A stretch of 48,559 bases of DNA from Bog-473 sp049513455. GTDB lineage: Bacteria > Actinomycetota > Acidimicrobiia > Acidimicrobiales > RAAP-2. Numbering within the stretch: the first letter of the stretch is position 1; each line of letters starts with the position of its first letter. The position numbers and the translations under genes were made by a program. The stretch lies in contig JBEKWB010000029.1 of NCBI GenBank assembly GCA_049513455.1, forward strand, positions 1-48,559, read 5' to 3'. This document shows, piece by piece, positions 41,700-48,559 of this stretch. The notes beneath the pieces were generated by a model that worked only from the letters and a program-made list of their open reading frames with translations, was not told the DNA's origin and did no database searches.

Positions 41700-41932
41700 C
41701 AGCCCTCCCTCCCGTGCAGGAGGAGGGCGGAGCCACCCTTGAAAAGAGAGATGGCGCCGACCGGACAGCCCTCGGCGGCGACGCGCAGCCGGGTCTCGTC
41801 CGTGGCCTCGGGGTCGAGTACGACGGCATGGCCATCCTCGCCGAGGTCGAAGGTGTCGGGAGCCAGGAAGACGCAGTTCCCCGAGCCCATGCACCGATCC
41901 CAGTCGATCTCCACATCCACCCGTTCACTCAC
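41699..41932 (-). CDS. Ferredoxin (3Fe-4S type), P450 partner
   Basis: 77 aa from GTG 41932 (GAGGAGG about 4 nt upstream; ATG 41956 less likely). The cluster motif CMGSGNCVFLAP plus GCPVGAI has three Cys of the usual four, with Gly in place of the second, the pattern of 3Fe-4S ferredoxins that serve cytochromes P450. It lies between the P450 (57 nt upstream) and the acyl-CoA dehydrogenase. Confidence 0.92.
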   Translation of the reverse strand: MSERVDVEIDWDRCMGSGNCVFLAPDTFDLGEDGHAVVLDPEATDETRLRVAAEGCPVGAISLFKGGSALLLHGREG

Positions 41933-41989
41933 ACTGCCTCCTCGGAGCTCGCGCACCGGGTGACGCTACCGGTCAGTGGCGGGCACGCG

Positions 41990-43234
41990 TCAACCGCGCG
42001 GTACGAAGACCACCGGCAGGGAGAGGGGGGAGCGGAACGCCATCCCCTCAATATGGGGGGCCGGCTCGTCGGGATCCAGCGTGAAGGGACCCAGGCGATC
42101 CAAGAGGGTGTTGATGGCGACGCGGGACTCCATGCGGGCCAGGTGCATGCCGAGGCACACGTGGACGCCGAACCCGAAACCGAGATGCTGGCGCACCTCG
42201 CGGAACATGTCGTAGCGGTCGGGATCGTCGTACTTGCGCTCGTCCCGATTCGCCGCACCCAGGAGCAACGCCACGTCCGCGCCGGCCGCGACGGTCACGC
42301 CGCCCAACTCGGTGTCCCGCGTGGCGCGGCGCAGGATCACGGTCACCGGCGGCTCCCAGCGCAGGGCCTCCTCGAAGGCCTGCGGGTACAGCGAGCGGTC
42401 GTGGTAGAGGGCGTCGAACTGGGCGCGATCGGACAGGAGGGCGAGGAGCAGGTTGCCCGTGGCACGGTAGGTCGTCTCGACCCCGGCGGGAAGGATCAGG
42501 CGCAGGAACGAGTAGATCTCCTCGTCGGTGAGCTTCGATCCCTCCACCTCGACGGTCACCAGGTCACTGATCAGGTCGTCGCCCTTCGTGCCCCGTCGTT
42601 CCTCCATCACGGCGGCGAAGTACTCACCGAGAGCGGCGGAGGCGGCGACCCCACGCTCCCAGTTCGCCGCCACGCTGTTCAGCTCGATGGCCCATCGTTG
42701 GAACTGCGGGTAGTCAGCACGGGGAAGCCCGAGGATGTGCGCGATGACCTGGGCCGGGAAGTTGAAGGTGACTTCGCGCACCAGGTCGGCCCTCCCCCGC
42801 CCGACGAACGAGTCGATCAGCTCGTTGACCACCACGGCCACCAGCTCCTTCTCCCAGCGCGCCAGCACCTTGGAGCGAAAGCTCGTCGACACCAGGGCGC
42901 GGGAGATCCGGTGCTCGGGCTCGTCCATCTGAAGGATGGTGCGCCCCATCACGCTGCCCATGACGCTCTCGTAGATCCCCGAGGAGTAGGTCTCGTTGTC
43001 CCGGAGCACCTGGACCACCTCGTCGAACCCGAACACGGTCACCGGCGGAGGCTTGTGCGGATCGGCCGGGGGCAGGCCGTCACCCAGGTCGACCGGCCCG
43101 CTGTGGACCGGTGCCTGCCGTCGCAGCTCGTGCATCCTCGGGTACGGGTCGCGGATGTTGCCCGATACGGTGTCCTTCAGCTCGAACGGATCGAAGGGCT
43201 CGAAGGCGGTGCCTGCAATGACTGTTGCGGTCAT
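41990..43234 (-). CDS. Cytochrome P450
   Basis: 414 aa from ATG 43234 (GGAGG 7 nt upstream). The I-helix motif AGVETT is at residues 250-255, ExxR at 289-292 (EALR), and the heme loop FGFGVHVCLG has Cys360 as iron ligand. Soluble bacterial class; resemblance to CYP125/142 steroid hydroxylases is by context and general look only. Promoter and TetR operator sites lie directly upstream, and its ferredoxin follows in the operon. Confidence 0.95.
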   Translation of the reverse strand: MTATVIAGTAFEPFDPFELKDTVSGNIRDPYPRMHELRRQAPVHSGPVDLGDGLPPADPHKPPPVTVFGFDEVVQVLRDNETYSSGIYESVMGSVMGRTILQMDEPEHRISRALVSTSFRSKVLARWEKELVAVVVNELIDSFVGRGRADLVREVTFNFPAQVIAHILGLPRADYPQFQRWAIELNSVAANWERGVAASAALGEYFAAVMEERRGTKGDDLISDLVTVEVEGSKLTDEEIYSFLRLILPAGVETTYRATGNLLLALLSDRAQFDALYHDRSLYPQAFEEALRWEPPVTVILRRATRDTELGGVTVAAGADVALLLGAANRDERKYDDPDRYDMFREVRQHLGFGFGVHVCLGMHLARMESRVAINTLLDRLGPFTLDPDEPAPHIEGMAFRSPLSLPVVFVPRG

Positions 43235-43281
43235 CGGGTTCCTCCCGTAGGTAGAGGCCACCGCTGTCTGGAGGCTGCACC

Positions 43282-43310
43282 ACTTTACCGAACGTTCGTT
43301 GGGGAAGCAA
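43282..43310 (-). promoter_or_regulatory. Promoter of the P450-ferredoxin-dehydrogenase operon
   Basis: On the minus strand, TTGCTT (43305-43310) is followed by 17 nt and TAAAGT (43282-43287). The first operator palindrome (43289-43298) fills the spacer next to the -10, so bound repressor would block RNA polymerase. Confidence 0.6.
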
Positions 43311-43323
43311 TAGCGAACGTTCG
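43289..43323. promoter_or_regulatory. Two TetR operator palindromes
   Basis: CGAACGTTCG occurs exactly at 43289-43298 and 43314-43323, 25 bp centre to centre, in the gap between the P450 and tetR. Each is a perfect 10-bp palindrome and both are followed by TT. They probably bind the adjacent TetR protein. Confidence 0.8.
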
Positions 43324-43382
43324 TTTGGCGACCCATTTCGGACCATGCTCGACGGTGCGGCCAGGGACGCGAGAATGGGCGC

Positions 43383-43991
43383 ATGGCCAATGCAGACCAA
43401 GTCGAAGGATCGTCCACCCGGCATCGGATTCTCCAGGTCGCGCTGACCCTGATGTCCCAGAAGGGCGTCGACGGTACGAGCATGCGGGACCTGGCCTCAG
43501 CGGCGGGACTCAACGTCGCCTCGCTCTACCACTACTTCCCCTCCAAGCGGGAACTCCTCGAAGCTGTGCTCATTGAGCGCGGCTACCTCCCGGAGTGGGC
43601 CACCGGGTCGAGACCGGCGGCCGACGTCCTGCCCGAGACGAAACTGGCCGCGGTGCTCACCGACATCCTCGTGTCGATGTTCGAGGTCGAGGACTTCGTG
43701 CGGCTGATGGCCGGCGAGGCCATGCGTGGTGAGGAGACGGCGCGCGCGGTCGGGGTGGACCTCTTCACCAATTTCGAGTCCGCCCTGGCGGAGTGGATCA
43801 TCGACAACCGCCCCGATCTGGACGAGCGGGTCGGCGCATCGGCGGTGGCCCATCTGCTCGGCGCCATGGTGGTGGGGCTCTTCGTGCAGTACGCGGCCGG
43901 CGTCGGGGGCGACGACGGCCGCGATATCGCGTCGGTCCTGGCCGAGCGGGCCAATGAGATCGCCCGCATTCTGGGGCCCTATCCGACCTGA
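43383..43991 (+). CDS. TetR-family regulator
   Basis: 202 aa. HTH: STRHRILQVALTLMSQKGVD, TSMRDLASAAGLNVASLYHY, FPSKRELLEAVL. The C-terminal ligand domain is helical (FEVEDFVRLMAGEAMRG, RVGASAVAHLLGAMVVGLF). Divergent from the P450 operon with two palindromes between; likely represses both and responds to an acyl-CoA or sterol ligand. ATG 43383 has GAGAAT 6 nt upstream rather than an SD, perhaps leaderless. Confidence 0.93.
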   Translation: MANADQVEGSSTRHRILQVALTLMSQKGVDGTSMRDLASAAGLNVASLYHYFPSKRELLEAVLIERGYLPEWATGSRPAADVLPETKLAAVLTDILVSMFEVEDFVRLMAGEAMRGEETARAVGVDLFTNFESALAEWIIDNRPDLDERVGASAVAHLLGAMVVGLFVQYAAGVGGDDGRDIASVLAERANEIARILGPYPT

Positions 43992-44039
43992 GCCCTACGC
44001 CAGCCGATCCCTATCCCAGCTGATCCCTATCCCGACTGG

Positions 44040-45035
44040 TCAGGGCGCGCCGTCGACATTGATGGCCACCCGCCCCCGGACCGAACCGGCGAGGATCTGC
44101 TCGGCCAACTCTGGGACCCGCTCCAGAGGCTCCACGGTGGTAGCGACCTCGAGGAGATGGCGCGGGAGCTCGGCGGCCAGACGCTCCCAGGCTGCGGCCC
44201 GCACCTCGGCCGGGGCCGAGACGGAGTCGACGCCCAGCAGCCGCACGTTGCGCAGAATGAACGGCATGACCGTGGTGGGCAGATCGGATCCACCGGCGAG
44301 CCCGCACGCGGCCACGGCGCCGCGGTAGCGCGTCTGGGCCAGGGCGGTGCCCAACGTCTGGCTGCCCACCGTGTCGATCGCCGCGGCCCACCGCTCCTTC
44401 TCGAGCGGGCGCCCCGATCCTTCCGAAAGTTCCTGGCGCCCGACGATCGTCGACGCGCCGAGTGACGTCAGGTAGTCGGCGATCTCCGGCCGACCGGTCG
44501 CCGCCGCCACCTCGTAGCCCAGTCCGGCCAGGAGCATCACGGCGAAGCTCCCGACCCCGCCGCCCGCGCCGGTCACCAGGACTTCGCCCTCGCACCCCGG
44601 CGCAATGCCGACCTCTTCGAGCGCCATGACGCACAGCATGGCGGTGAGCCCTCCGGTCCCGATCGCCATCGTGTCGCGCAGGGAGAGGCCATCCGGACGG
44701 CGTTGCAACCACTCCGAGCGCACCCGCTGACGCGTCGTGTACCCCCCGGGATGCGTCTCGGACAGGCCCCATCCGGTCACGATGACCTCATCGCCCGGCG
44801 CCCAGTGCGCCGAGTCCGAGTCGTGCACCGTGCCGGCCAGGTCGATGCCGCAGACCATGGGGAACGAGCGGACGACCGGCCCCTTGCCGGTGACCGCCAA
44901 CCCGTCCTTGTAGTTGAGCGAGGACCAGTGGACGTCCACCGTCACGTCCCCTTCGGGCAGCGCGGACTCGGGAACCTCGCTCAGCGTGGCTGGTGCACCT
45001 TTTTCGGTGGCGATGATGGCGGGAAACGAGTCCAT
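44040..45035 (-). CDS. Acrylyl-CoA reductase-like (AcuI/YhdH) oxidoreductase
   Basis: 331 aa. Zinc-free MDR of the AcuI type: SSLNYKDGLAVTGKGPVVRS, PMVCGIDLAGTV, DEVIVTGWGLSETHPGGY, VTGAGGGVGSFAVMLLAGLG, and the GVDSVSAP segment. Members reduce acryloyl-CoA or related enones with NADPH. It starts 8 nt after the SDR stop, third in an operon with the CMD-like and SDR genes, so it may handle an enoyl-CoA made there. Confidence 0.92.
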   Translation of the reverse strand: MDSFPAIIATEKGAPATLSEVPESALPEGDVTVDVHWSSLNYKDGLAVTGKGPVVRSFPMVCGIDLAGTVHDSDSAHWAPGDEVIVTGWGLSETHPGGYTTRQRVRSEWLQRRPDGLSLRDTMAIGTGGLTAMLCVMALEEVGIAPGCEGEVLVTGAGGGVGSFAVMLLAGLGYEVAAATGRPEIADYLTSLGASTIVGRQELSEGSGRPLEKERWAAAIDTVGSQTLGTALAQTRYRGAVAACGLAGGSDLPTTVMPFILRNVRLLGVDSVSAPAEVRAAAWERLAAELPRHLLEVATTVEPLERVPELAEQILAGSVRGRVAINVDGAP

Positions 45036-45043
45036 GGACTAGT

Positions 45044-45811
45044 TCATATCAGGGTGAGACCACCGTCGACGGCGAGGACCTGGCCGGTGATGTAGCTCGC
45101 CTCGTCGGAGAGCAAGAAGACGGCGGCCGCGGCCACTTCCCAGGCCGAACCCATGCGACCCAGCGGCACCGGCGTGCGGGTGCGGGAAGGACGGCCGGCT
45201 GAGGCGGCCCGGCCCAGCGGCGTATCGATGAGGCCGGGGGCCAGCACATTGGCCCGAATTCCCCGCCGCGCCCCTTCCATCGCCACGTGGCGGCAGAGCC
45301 CGATCAGGCCGGCCTTGCTGGCGTCGTACGCCGGGATCCTGCTGCCCGGCCGCAACCCGGCGGCCGAACCGATGAACACGATCGAGCCACCGTCGGGGAG
45401 GATGACCAGGGCTCGCCGCACCAGGAGGAAGTGCGCCCGCAGGTTCAGCGCGAACGTACGGTCCCAGTCGTCGGGCGAGGTGCCCGCCACCCCCATGCCG
45501 TACCCGACGCCCACATTGAGCACGATGCCGTCCGGGATCAGCCCCGGCTCGTCGGTCACGGCGTCCCGGCACCCCTCCTCGGTGGTCACGTCGCAGATCT
45601 GGACCGCAGCCCTGCCGCCTTCCTCGGCGATCTGGCGCCAGGTGTTCTGGGCCGCTTCCTCGTCACGATCCACGCAGATGACGGAGGCACCCTCACGCGC
45701 CGCCCGCACGGCAATGGCCCGCCCGTTCCCGATGGGGGCGTCCGGATCGCGAGAGGGCTGCGTTCCCGCGCCGACGACGGTGATGCACCGCCCCTGGAGG
45801 AGACCGCTCAC
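45044..45811 (-). CDS. Short-chain dehydrogenase/reductase
   Basis: 255 aa from GTG 45811, overlapping the CMD-like stop (GTGA). Cofactor region TVVGAGTQPSRDPDAPIGNG is an expanded glycine loop (usual TGxxxGIG is longer and altered here), followed by VICVDRDEEAA (Asp prefers NAD). Catalytic FIGSAAGLRPGSRIPAYDASKAG and C-terminal FLLSDEASYITGQVLAVDGG are typical of classical SDRs. NVGVGYG replaces the NNAG motif. Confidence 0.9.
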   Translation of the reverse strand: MSGLLQGRCITVVGAGTQPSRDPDAPIGNGRAIAVRAAREGASVICVDRDEEAAQNTWRQIAEEGGRAAVQICDVTTEEGCRDAVTDEPGLIPDGIVLNVGVGYGMGVAGTSPDDWDRTFALNLRAHFLLVRRALVILPDGGSIVFIGSAAGLRPGSRIPAYDASKAGLIGLCRHVAMEGARRGIRANVLAPGLIDTPLGRAASAGRPSRTRTPVPLGRMGSAWEVAAAAVFLLSDEASYITGQVLAVDGGLTLI

Positions 45812-46386
45812 GCAGGCGGCCCCCCGGCGACCCCTCCCGCCAGTGCGGCGGCCGAGGGCTCGACCGGCAGACGGAGCGAGCGCAGAACGGTGGACAGCAT
45901 GACGTAGTGCCCCACGAGCATGACGAGCTCGACCAGATCGGCGGAGTCGAGATGCTGCGCCAGAACCGACCACGTGGCATCGGTCACCGCGCCTCGGTCT
46001 TTCGTCTCGTCGACGGCGGCCAGGGCGGCGCGCTCGAACGGGTCCCAGTCCAGTACGGAGAGGTCACCTCCCAATGCCGCCACCTCCGCGACGCTGATGC
46101 CCTGCGCCTCGGCCAGCTCGATGTGGTGCGCCCACTCGTAACGGGCATCGAAACGGTACGCGGTGCGCAAAATCACCAACTCGCGCAGGCGGTCCGGCAG
46201 GCGGCCGGAGAGAAGGGCGCCACCGAAGCCCAGCCATCGGCGGAACAGCTCGGGTTGGTGGGCCAGGGTGGTGAACAGGTGCATCGGTTCTTCGGTGCCG
46301 CCGGGGGCCGAGGTCAACAGGCGAGTCAGCCGCTCATCCCATTGGTCGGAGGGAACGGGCTCGAGGCGGGGTGGGCCAGCGGTCAT
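45808..46386 (-). CDS. Carboxymuconolactone decarboxylase-like (AhpD fold) protein
   Basis: 192 aa from ATG 46386; TACGAT lies 5 nt upstream, so possibly leaderless. The CMD core is PDRLRELVILRTAYRFDARY then EWAHHIELAEAQGIS. The AhpD Cys-x-x-Cys pair is absent (EWAHH instead), so not a peroxidase; more like gamma-carboxymuconolactone decarboxylase relatives in aromatic or lipid catabolism. First of a three-gene operon. Confidence 0.9.
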   Translation of the reverse strand: MTAGPPRLEPVPSDQWDERLTRLLTSAPGGTEEPMHLFTTLAHQPELFRRWLGFGGALLSGRLPDRLRELVILRTAYRFDARYEWAHHIELAEAQGISVAEVAALGGDLSVLDWDPFERAALAAVDETKDRGAVTDATWSVLAQHLDSADLVELVMLVGHYVMLSTVLRSLRLPVEPSAAALAGGVAGGPPA

Positions 46387-46405
46387 ACCGCATCGTAGGC
46401 AGAGG

Positions 46406-46999
46406 TCAGCGGCCGGGCCGGAAGCCGATCGGCGGCGCCGGCATCCGGTGGATCTCACCCCGGGGCCGGCAGATCTCGTCGATCAGCCCGTAGTCCAGTG
46501 CCTCCTGGGCGCTCATGAACGTGCCGGCGGCGAAGAGCCCGGCCACCGAGCCCACCGGCTGGCCGGCCGCAGCCGCCACGCGTTCGGTGAACCGCCGGTG
46601 CTCGTCGGCCCGCAGCTGCGCCCACTGCTCCACCTCGCGCGCCCGCGCCTCCATGTGCGTCGTCGGCTCGCGCAGGGAGAAACGGGTGCTGGGCATGGAG
46701 GACCGGTGCGCGCACACCGACAGCACGCCCACGGCCGGACCCCCGACCTGCCCCAGGCACAGGGCGCGCACCGGTACCCCCAGCAGCTCGATGACGTCCA
46801 TGACGGTGAGGGCGAGCGCCACGCTGCCGTCCGCGCTGTCGATGCGCAGGGTGACCGGCCCGTCCCCCTCGGCGTCGAGCGTCATCAGCTCGGCCGAGAC
46901 CCGGGTGGCCACCGTGTCGTCCAGCGCCCCGTGCAGGACGACGACCCGCTGTTCGAAGAGCCGCTCCGCCAGCGTCTTGGGCCATTCGCCGTCAGTCAT
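46406..46999 (-). CDS. Catalytically dead ClpP-like protein (ClpR type)
   Basis: 197 aa from ATG 46999 (GGAGG 7 nt upstream), overlapping the XRE gene by 8 nt. ClpP fold retained (ERLFEQRVVVLHGALDD, LRIDSADGSVALALTVMDVI, GTFMSAQEALDYGLIDEICR). All three catalytic residues are replaced: the Ser position is G87 (CLGQVGGPAVG), His is R110 (SLREPT), Asp is G159. It may form mixed rings with the active ClpP encoded divergently, as ClpR or ClpP1/ClpP2 pairs do; that is inference. Confidence 0.88.
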   Translation of the reverse strand: MTDGEWPKTLAERLFEQRVVVLHGALDDTVATRVSAELMTLDAEGDGPVTLRIDSADGSVALALTVMDVIELLGVPVRALCLGQVGGPAVGVLSVCAHRSSMPSTRFSLREPTTHMEARAREVEQWAQLRADEHRRFTERVAAAAGQPVGSVAGLFAAGTFMSAQEALDYGLIDEICRPRGEIHRMPAPPIGFRPGR

Positions 47000-47249
47000 G
47001 GTTGATCCTCCATTCCAATGTTCCCCCCAGAGCGGCCGTGTACCGCTCCACGGTGGAGAGGCGCACGTCGAGATCGCCGGCCTCGAAGCGCGCCACGGCG
47101 GACTGCGAGGTGCCCATGCGGGAGGCGACCTCGGCCTGGGAGACCCCCAACCGGTGGCGCAGGGCCGTGAGCTGCCCACTCAGGGCGTGACGGCGCTCGG
47201 CCATCTGGCGGAATCCGGGGAAGACCGGGAGATGCCGCTGCTCGTCCAT
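46992..47249 (-). CDS. XRE-family HTH regulator of the clp module
   Basis: 85 aa from ATG 47249. Helix-turn-helix at residues 24-75: LTALRHRLGVSQAEVASRMG, TSQSAVARFEAGDLDVRLST. GATAAT (47256-47261 on this strand) lies 6 nt upstream, so the mRNA is likely leaderless with its -10 inside the palindromic operator. Its end overlaps the dead ClpP gene. It probably represses itself and the divergent clpP. Confidence 0.9.
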   Translation of the reverse strand: MDEQRHLPVFPGFRQMAERRHALSGQLTALRHRLGVSQAEVASRMGTSQSAVARFEAGDLDVRLSTVERYTAALGGTLEWRINHD

Positions 47250-47255
47250 GAGGTT

Positions 47256-47277
47256 ATTATCTCATATGTGAGATAAT
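47256..47277. promoter_or_regulatory. Shared operator of the clp module
   Basis: ATTATCTCA-TATG-TGAGATAAT: 9-bp perfect arms around 4 bp. Each arm contains GATAAT in outward orientation, which would be the -10 box of the XRE gene on one side and of clpP on the other. One repressor dimer would shut both promoters. Confidence 0.75.
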
Positions 47278-47326
47278 CTTGGGGCCACCGAGTGCCGAGA
47301 ATCCCAAATGCGAACAGGAGAACGCG

Positions 47327-47968
47327 ATGCCGACCCCCTCCCCGACCCAAATTCTGGTGCCGACCGTCATCGAGGAGGGAAGCCGCGGCGACCGGGCCTT
47401 CGACATCTACTCGCAACTCCTGCGTGAGCGGATCGTGTTCCTGGGCCAGGAGGTGGACGACCAGGTGGCCAACCTGATCATCTCCCAGATCCTGTTCCTC
47501 GAGGCCCGCGACCCCGAGAAGGACATCCACCTCTACATCAACTCCCCCGGGGGGCAGGCCTACGCCGGGATGGCCATCTACGACGTCATGCAGCACGTGG
47601 CGCCCGACGTGTCGACCATCTGCGTCGGCATGGGCATGTCGGCGGCCGCCATGATCCTGTGCGGCGGTGCGGCCGGGAAGCGTTACGCCCTCCCCAATGC
47701 CCGCATCATGATCCACCAGGGCTCTGCGGGTACTCGGGGCGCCCCCTCGGACATGGAGATCCAGCTCAGGGAGGTCCTGGCCCTCACCCACCGCATGTCC
47801 GAGATCATCGCCCACCACAGTGGCCGCCCGGTCGAACAGGTGGCACTCGACATCGATCGGGACCACTACCTGACGGCCGAGGAGGCCCAGACCTACGGGC
47901 TCATCGACGACATCATCCTCCCCCGGCGCGGCGTGGCCGCGCCCACGCTCCAGGCGGCGATCGCCTGA
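47327..47968 (+). CDS. clpP: ATP-dependent Clp protease proteolytic subunit
   Basis: 213 aa from ATG 47327 (AGGAGA about 6 nt upstream). Catalytic triad intact: S105 (GMGMSAAAM), H130 (IMIHQG), D179 (DIDRDH). SRGDRAFDIYSQLLRERIVF and YINSPGGQAYAGMAIYDVM are standard ClpP. Divergent from the XRE/dead-ClpP pair across a shared palindrome; no clpX or tig nearby, so this is an accessory clpP locus. Forms tetradecameric rings with a Clp ATPase encoded elsewhere. Confidence 0.95.
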   Translation: MPTPSPTQILVPTVIEEGSRGDRAFDIYSQLLRERIVFLGQEVDDQVANLIISQILFLEARDPEKDIHLYINSPGGQAYAGMAIYDVMQHVAPDVSTICVGMGMSAAAMILCGGAAGKRYALPNARIMIHQGSAGTRGAPSDMEIQLREVLALTHRMSEIIAHHSGRPVEQVALDIDRDHYLTAEEAQTYGLIDDIILPRRGVAAPTLQAAIA

Positions 47969-48049
47969 ATCTCTCGCACCGCCAGGCACGGGGGCATAAG
48001 GTTCATGACGCGAGTGTCAGGAACCTCCTGGCCCTTTGGAGGTGGGGTT

Positions 48050-48559
48050 ATGCGGACCGATGATCTGATTCTGGTCAGTGTGGACGACCACGTGATCGAG
48101 CCTCGTGGCATGTTCGACGGCCTGCTGCCGGCCAAGTACGCGGACAAGGCGCCGCAGCTGATCCGGCGCCCGGACGGTACCGACTACTGGCACTACGACG
48201 GGAACGAGATCCCCAACGTGGGCCTCAACGCGGTGGTCGGCCGCCCCCCCGAGGAGTACGGGATGGAGCCCACGTCGCTCGACGACATCCGGGTCGGCTG
48301 CTACGACGTGCACGAGCGGGTCCGCGACATGTCGGTCAACGGCGTGCTCGGCTCCATGTGCTTCCCGTCCTTCCCCCAGTTCTGCGGCCAGCTCTTTGCC
48401 CGCCGGGAGGACAAGGACGAAGCCCTGGCCATGGTGCGGGCCTACAACGACTGGCACATCGACGCCTGGTGCGGCGCCGAGCCGGGGCGGTTCATCCCCC
48501 TCTCCATCCCGGTCATCTGGGAGCCCGAGTTGGCGGCGGCCGAGGTACGGCGCGTGGCC
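48050..48559 (+). CDS. Amidohydrolase-2 family metal-dependent hydrolase (partial)
   Basis: First 170 codons only; the window ends before the stop. ATG 48050 has GGAGG about 9 nt upstream. The start DLILVSVDDHVIEP, then DGTDYWHYDGNEIPNVGLNA and a metal-barrel style continuation (RVRDMSVNGVLGSMCFPSF, YNDWHIDAWCG) match actinobacterial amidohydrolase-2 proteins with a TIM-barrel metal site, often decarboxylases or hydrolases in aromatic or lipid breakdown. Function beyond family not readable. Confidence 0.88.
   Translation, partial: MRTDDLILVSVDDHVIEPRGMFDGLLPAKYADKAPQLIRRPDGTDYWHYDGNEIPNVGLNAVVGRPPEEYGMEPTSLDDIRVGCYDVHERVRDMSVNGVLGSMCFPSFPQFCGQLFARREDKDEALAMVRAYNDWHIDAWCGAEPGRFIPLSIPVIWEPELAAAEVRRVA

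Overview
The window is high-GC chromosomal DNA of an actinobacterium. A WhiB-like regulator, an F420-type LLM oxidoreductase, steroid/lipid-catabolism genes, Thr-rich secreted proteins, a secreted-protein repeat of the GYWLVA-DGG-F type and many apparently leaderless starts (a TANNNT box 6-8 nt before ATG or GTG) fit Acidimicrobiia or a close relative. That placement is inference from gene style. There are three tRNAs (Pro, Arg, His), no rRNA and no CRISPR array.

Layout. 1-4.1 kb: a secreted glutamic-peptidase-like protein behind a 20-codon leader ORF, then a membrane-anchored Thr-rich protein preceded by a truncated tandem paralogue. 4.3-12.6 kb: tRNA-Pro; a PadR regulator with an operator over its own -10 box, a frameshifted HAAS-type membrane partner and an FtsX-like permease; a metallo-beta-lactamase-fold hydrolase; a ParA ATPase with a zinc-ribbon partner; and two tandem DUF3089 secreted hydrolases, one with a frameshifting 3' deletion. 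12.8-19.3 kb: an MFS exporter, a LOG-family protein and the phosphate transporter operon pstSCAB. 19.4-20.9 kb: very small proteins, including a tandemly duplicated zinc-ribbon gene with its promoter.

20,920-27,024 is a compact integrative element inserted in the 3' half of tRNA-Arg(TCT). It has a 46-bp direct repeat at each end and a tyrosine recombinase next to the intact tRNA. Cargo comprises a MerR/DUF433 plus PIN-like toxin-antitoxin pair, a WhiB protein, several zinc-ribbon and single-membrane-helix microproteins, and a 12-bp perfect inverted repeat. Two cargo genes carry single-base frameshifts.

27.2-48.5 kb is metabolic: SDR and zinc alcohol dehydrogenases; an FGGY kinase, a 2-hydroxyacid dehydrogenase and a peptidase E; an LLM oxidoreductase; a DUF35/thiolase-fold pair that lacks the thiolase cysteine (steroid-aldolase type); a GMC oxidoreductase with its small subunit; and a CAP-domain secreted protein under a c-di-GMP-I riboswitch. 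There follow a P450-ferredoxin-double acyl-CoA dehydrogenase operon divergent from a TetR gene with two palindromic operators, a short CMD-SDR-reductase operon, and a ClpP module. In that module an active ClpP is divergent from an XRE regulator plus a ClpP homologue lacking all three catalytic residues, across one shared palindrome. The last gene, an amidohydrolase, runs off the right edge.

The strongest leads are the tRNA-Arg island, the c-di-GMP riboswitch, the ClpP/pseudo-ClpP/XRE module and the set of leaderless starts whose -10 boxes lie inside operators.
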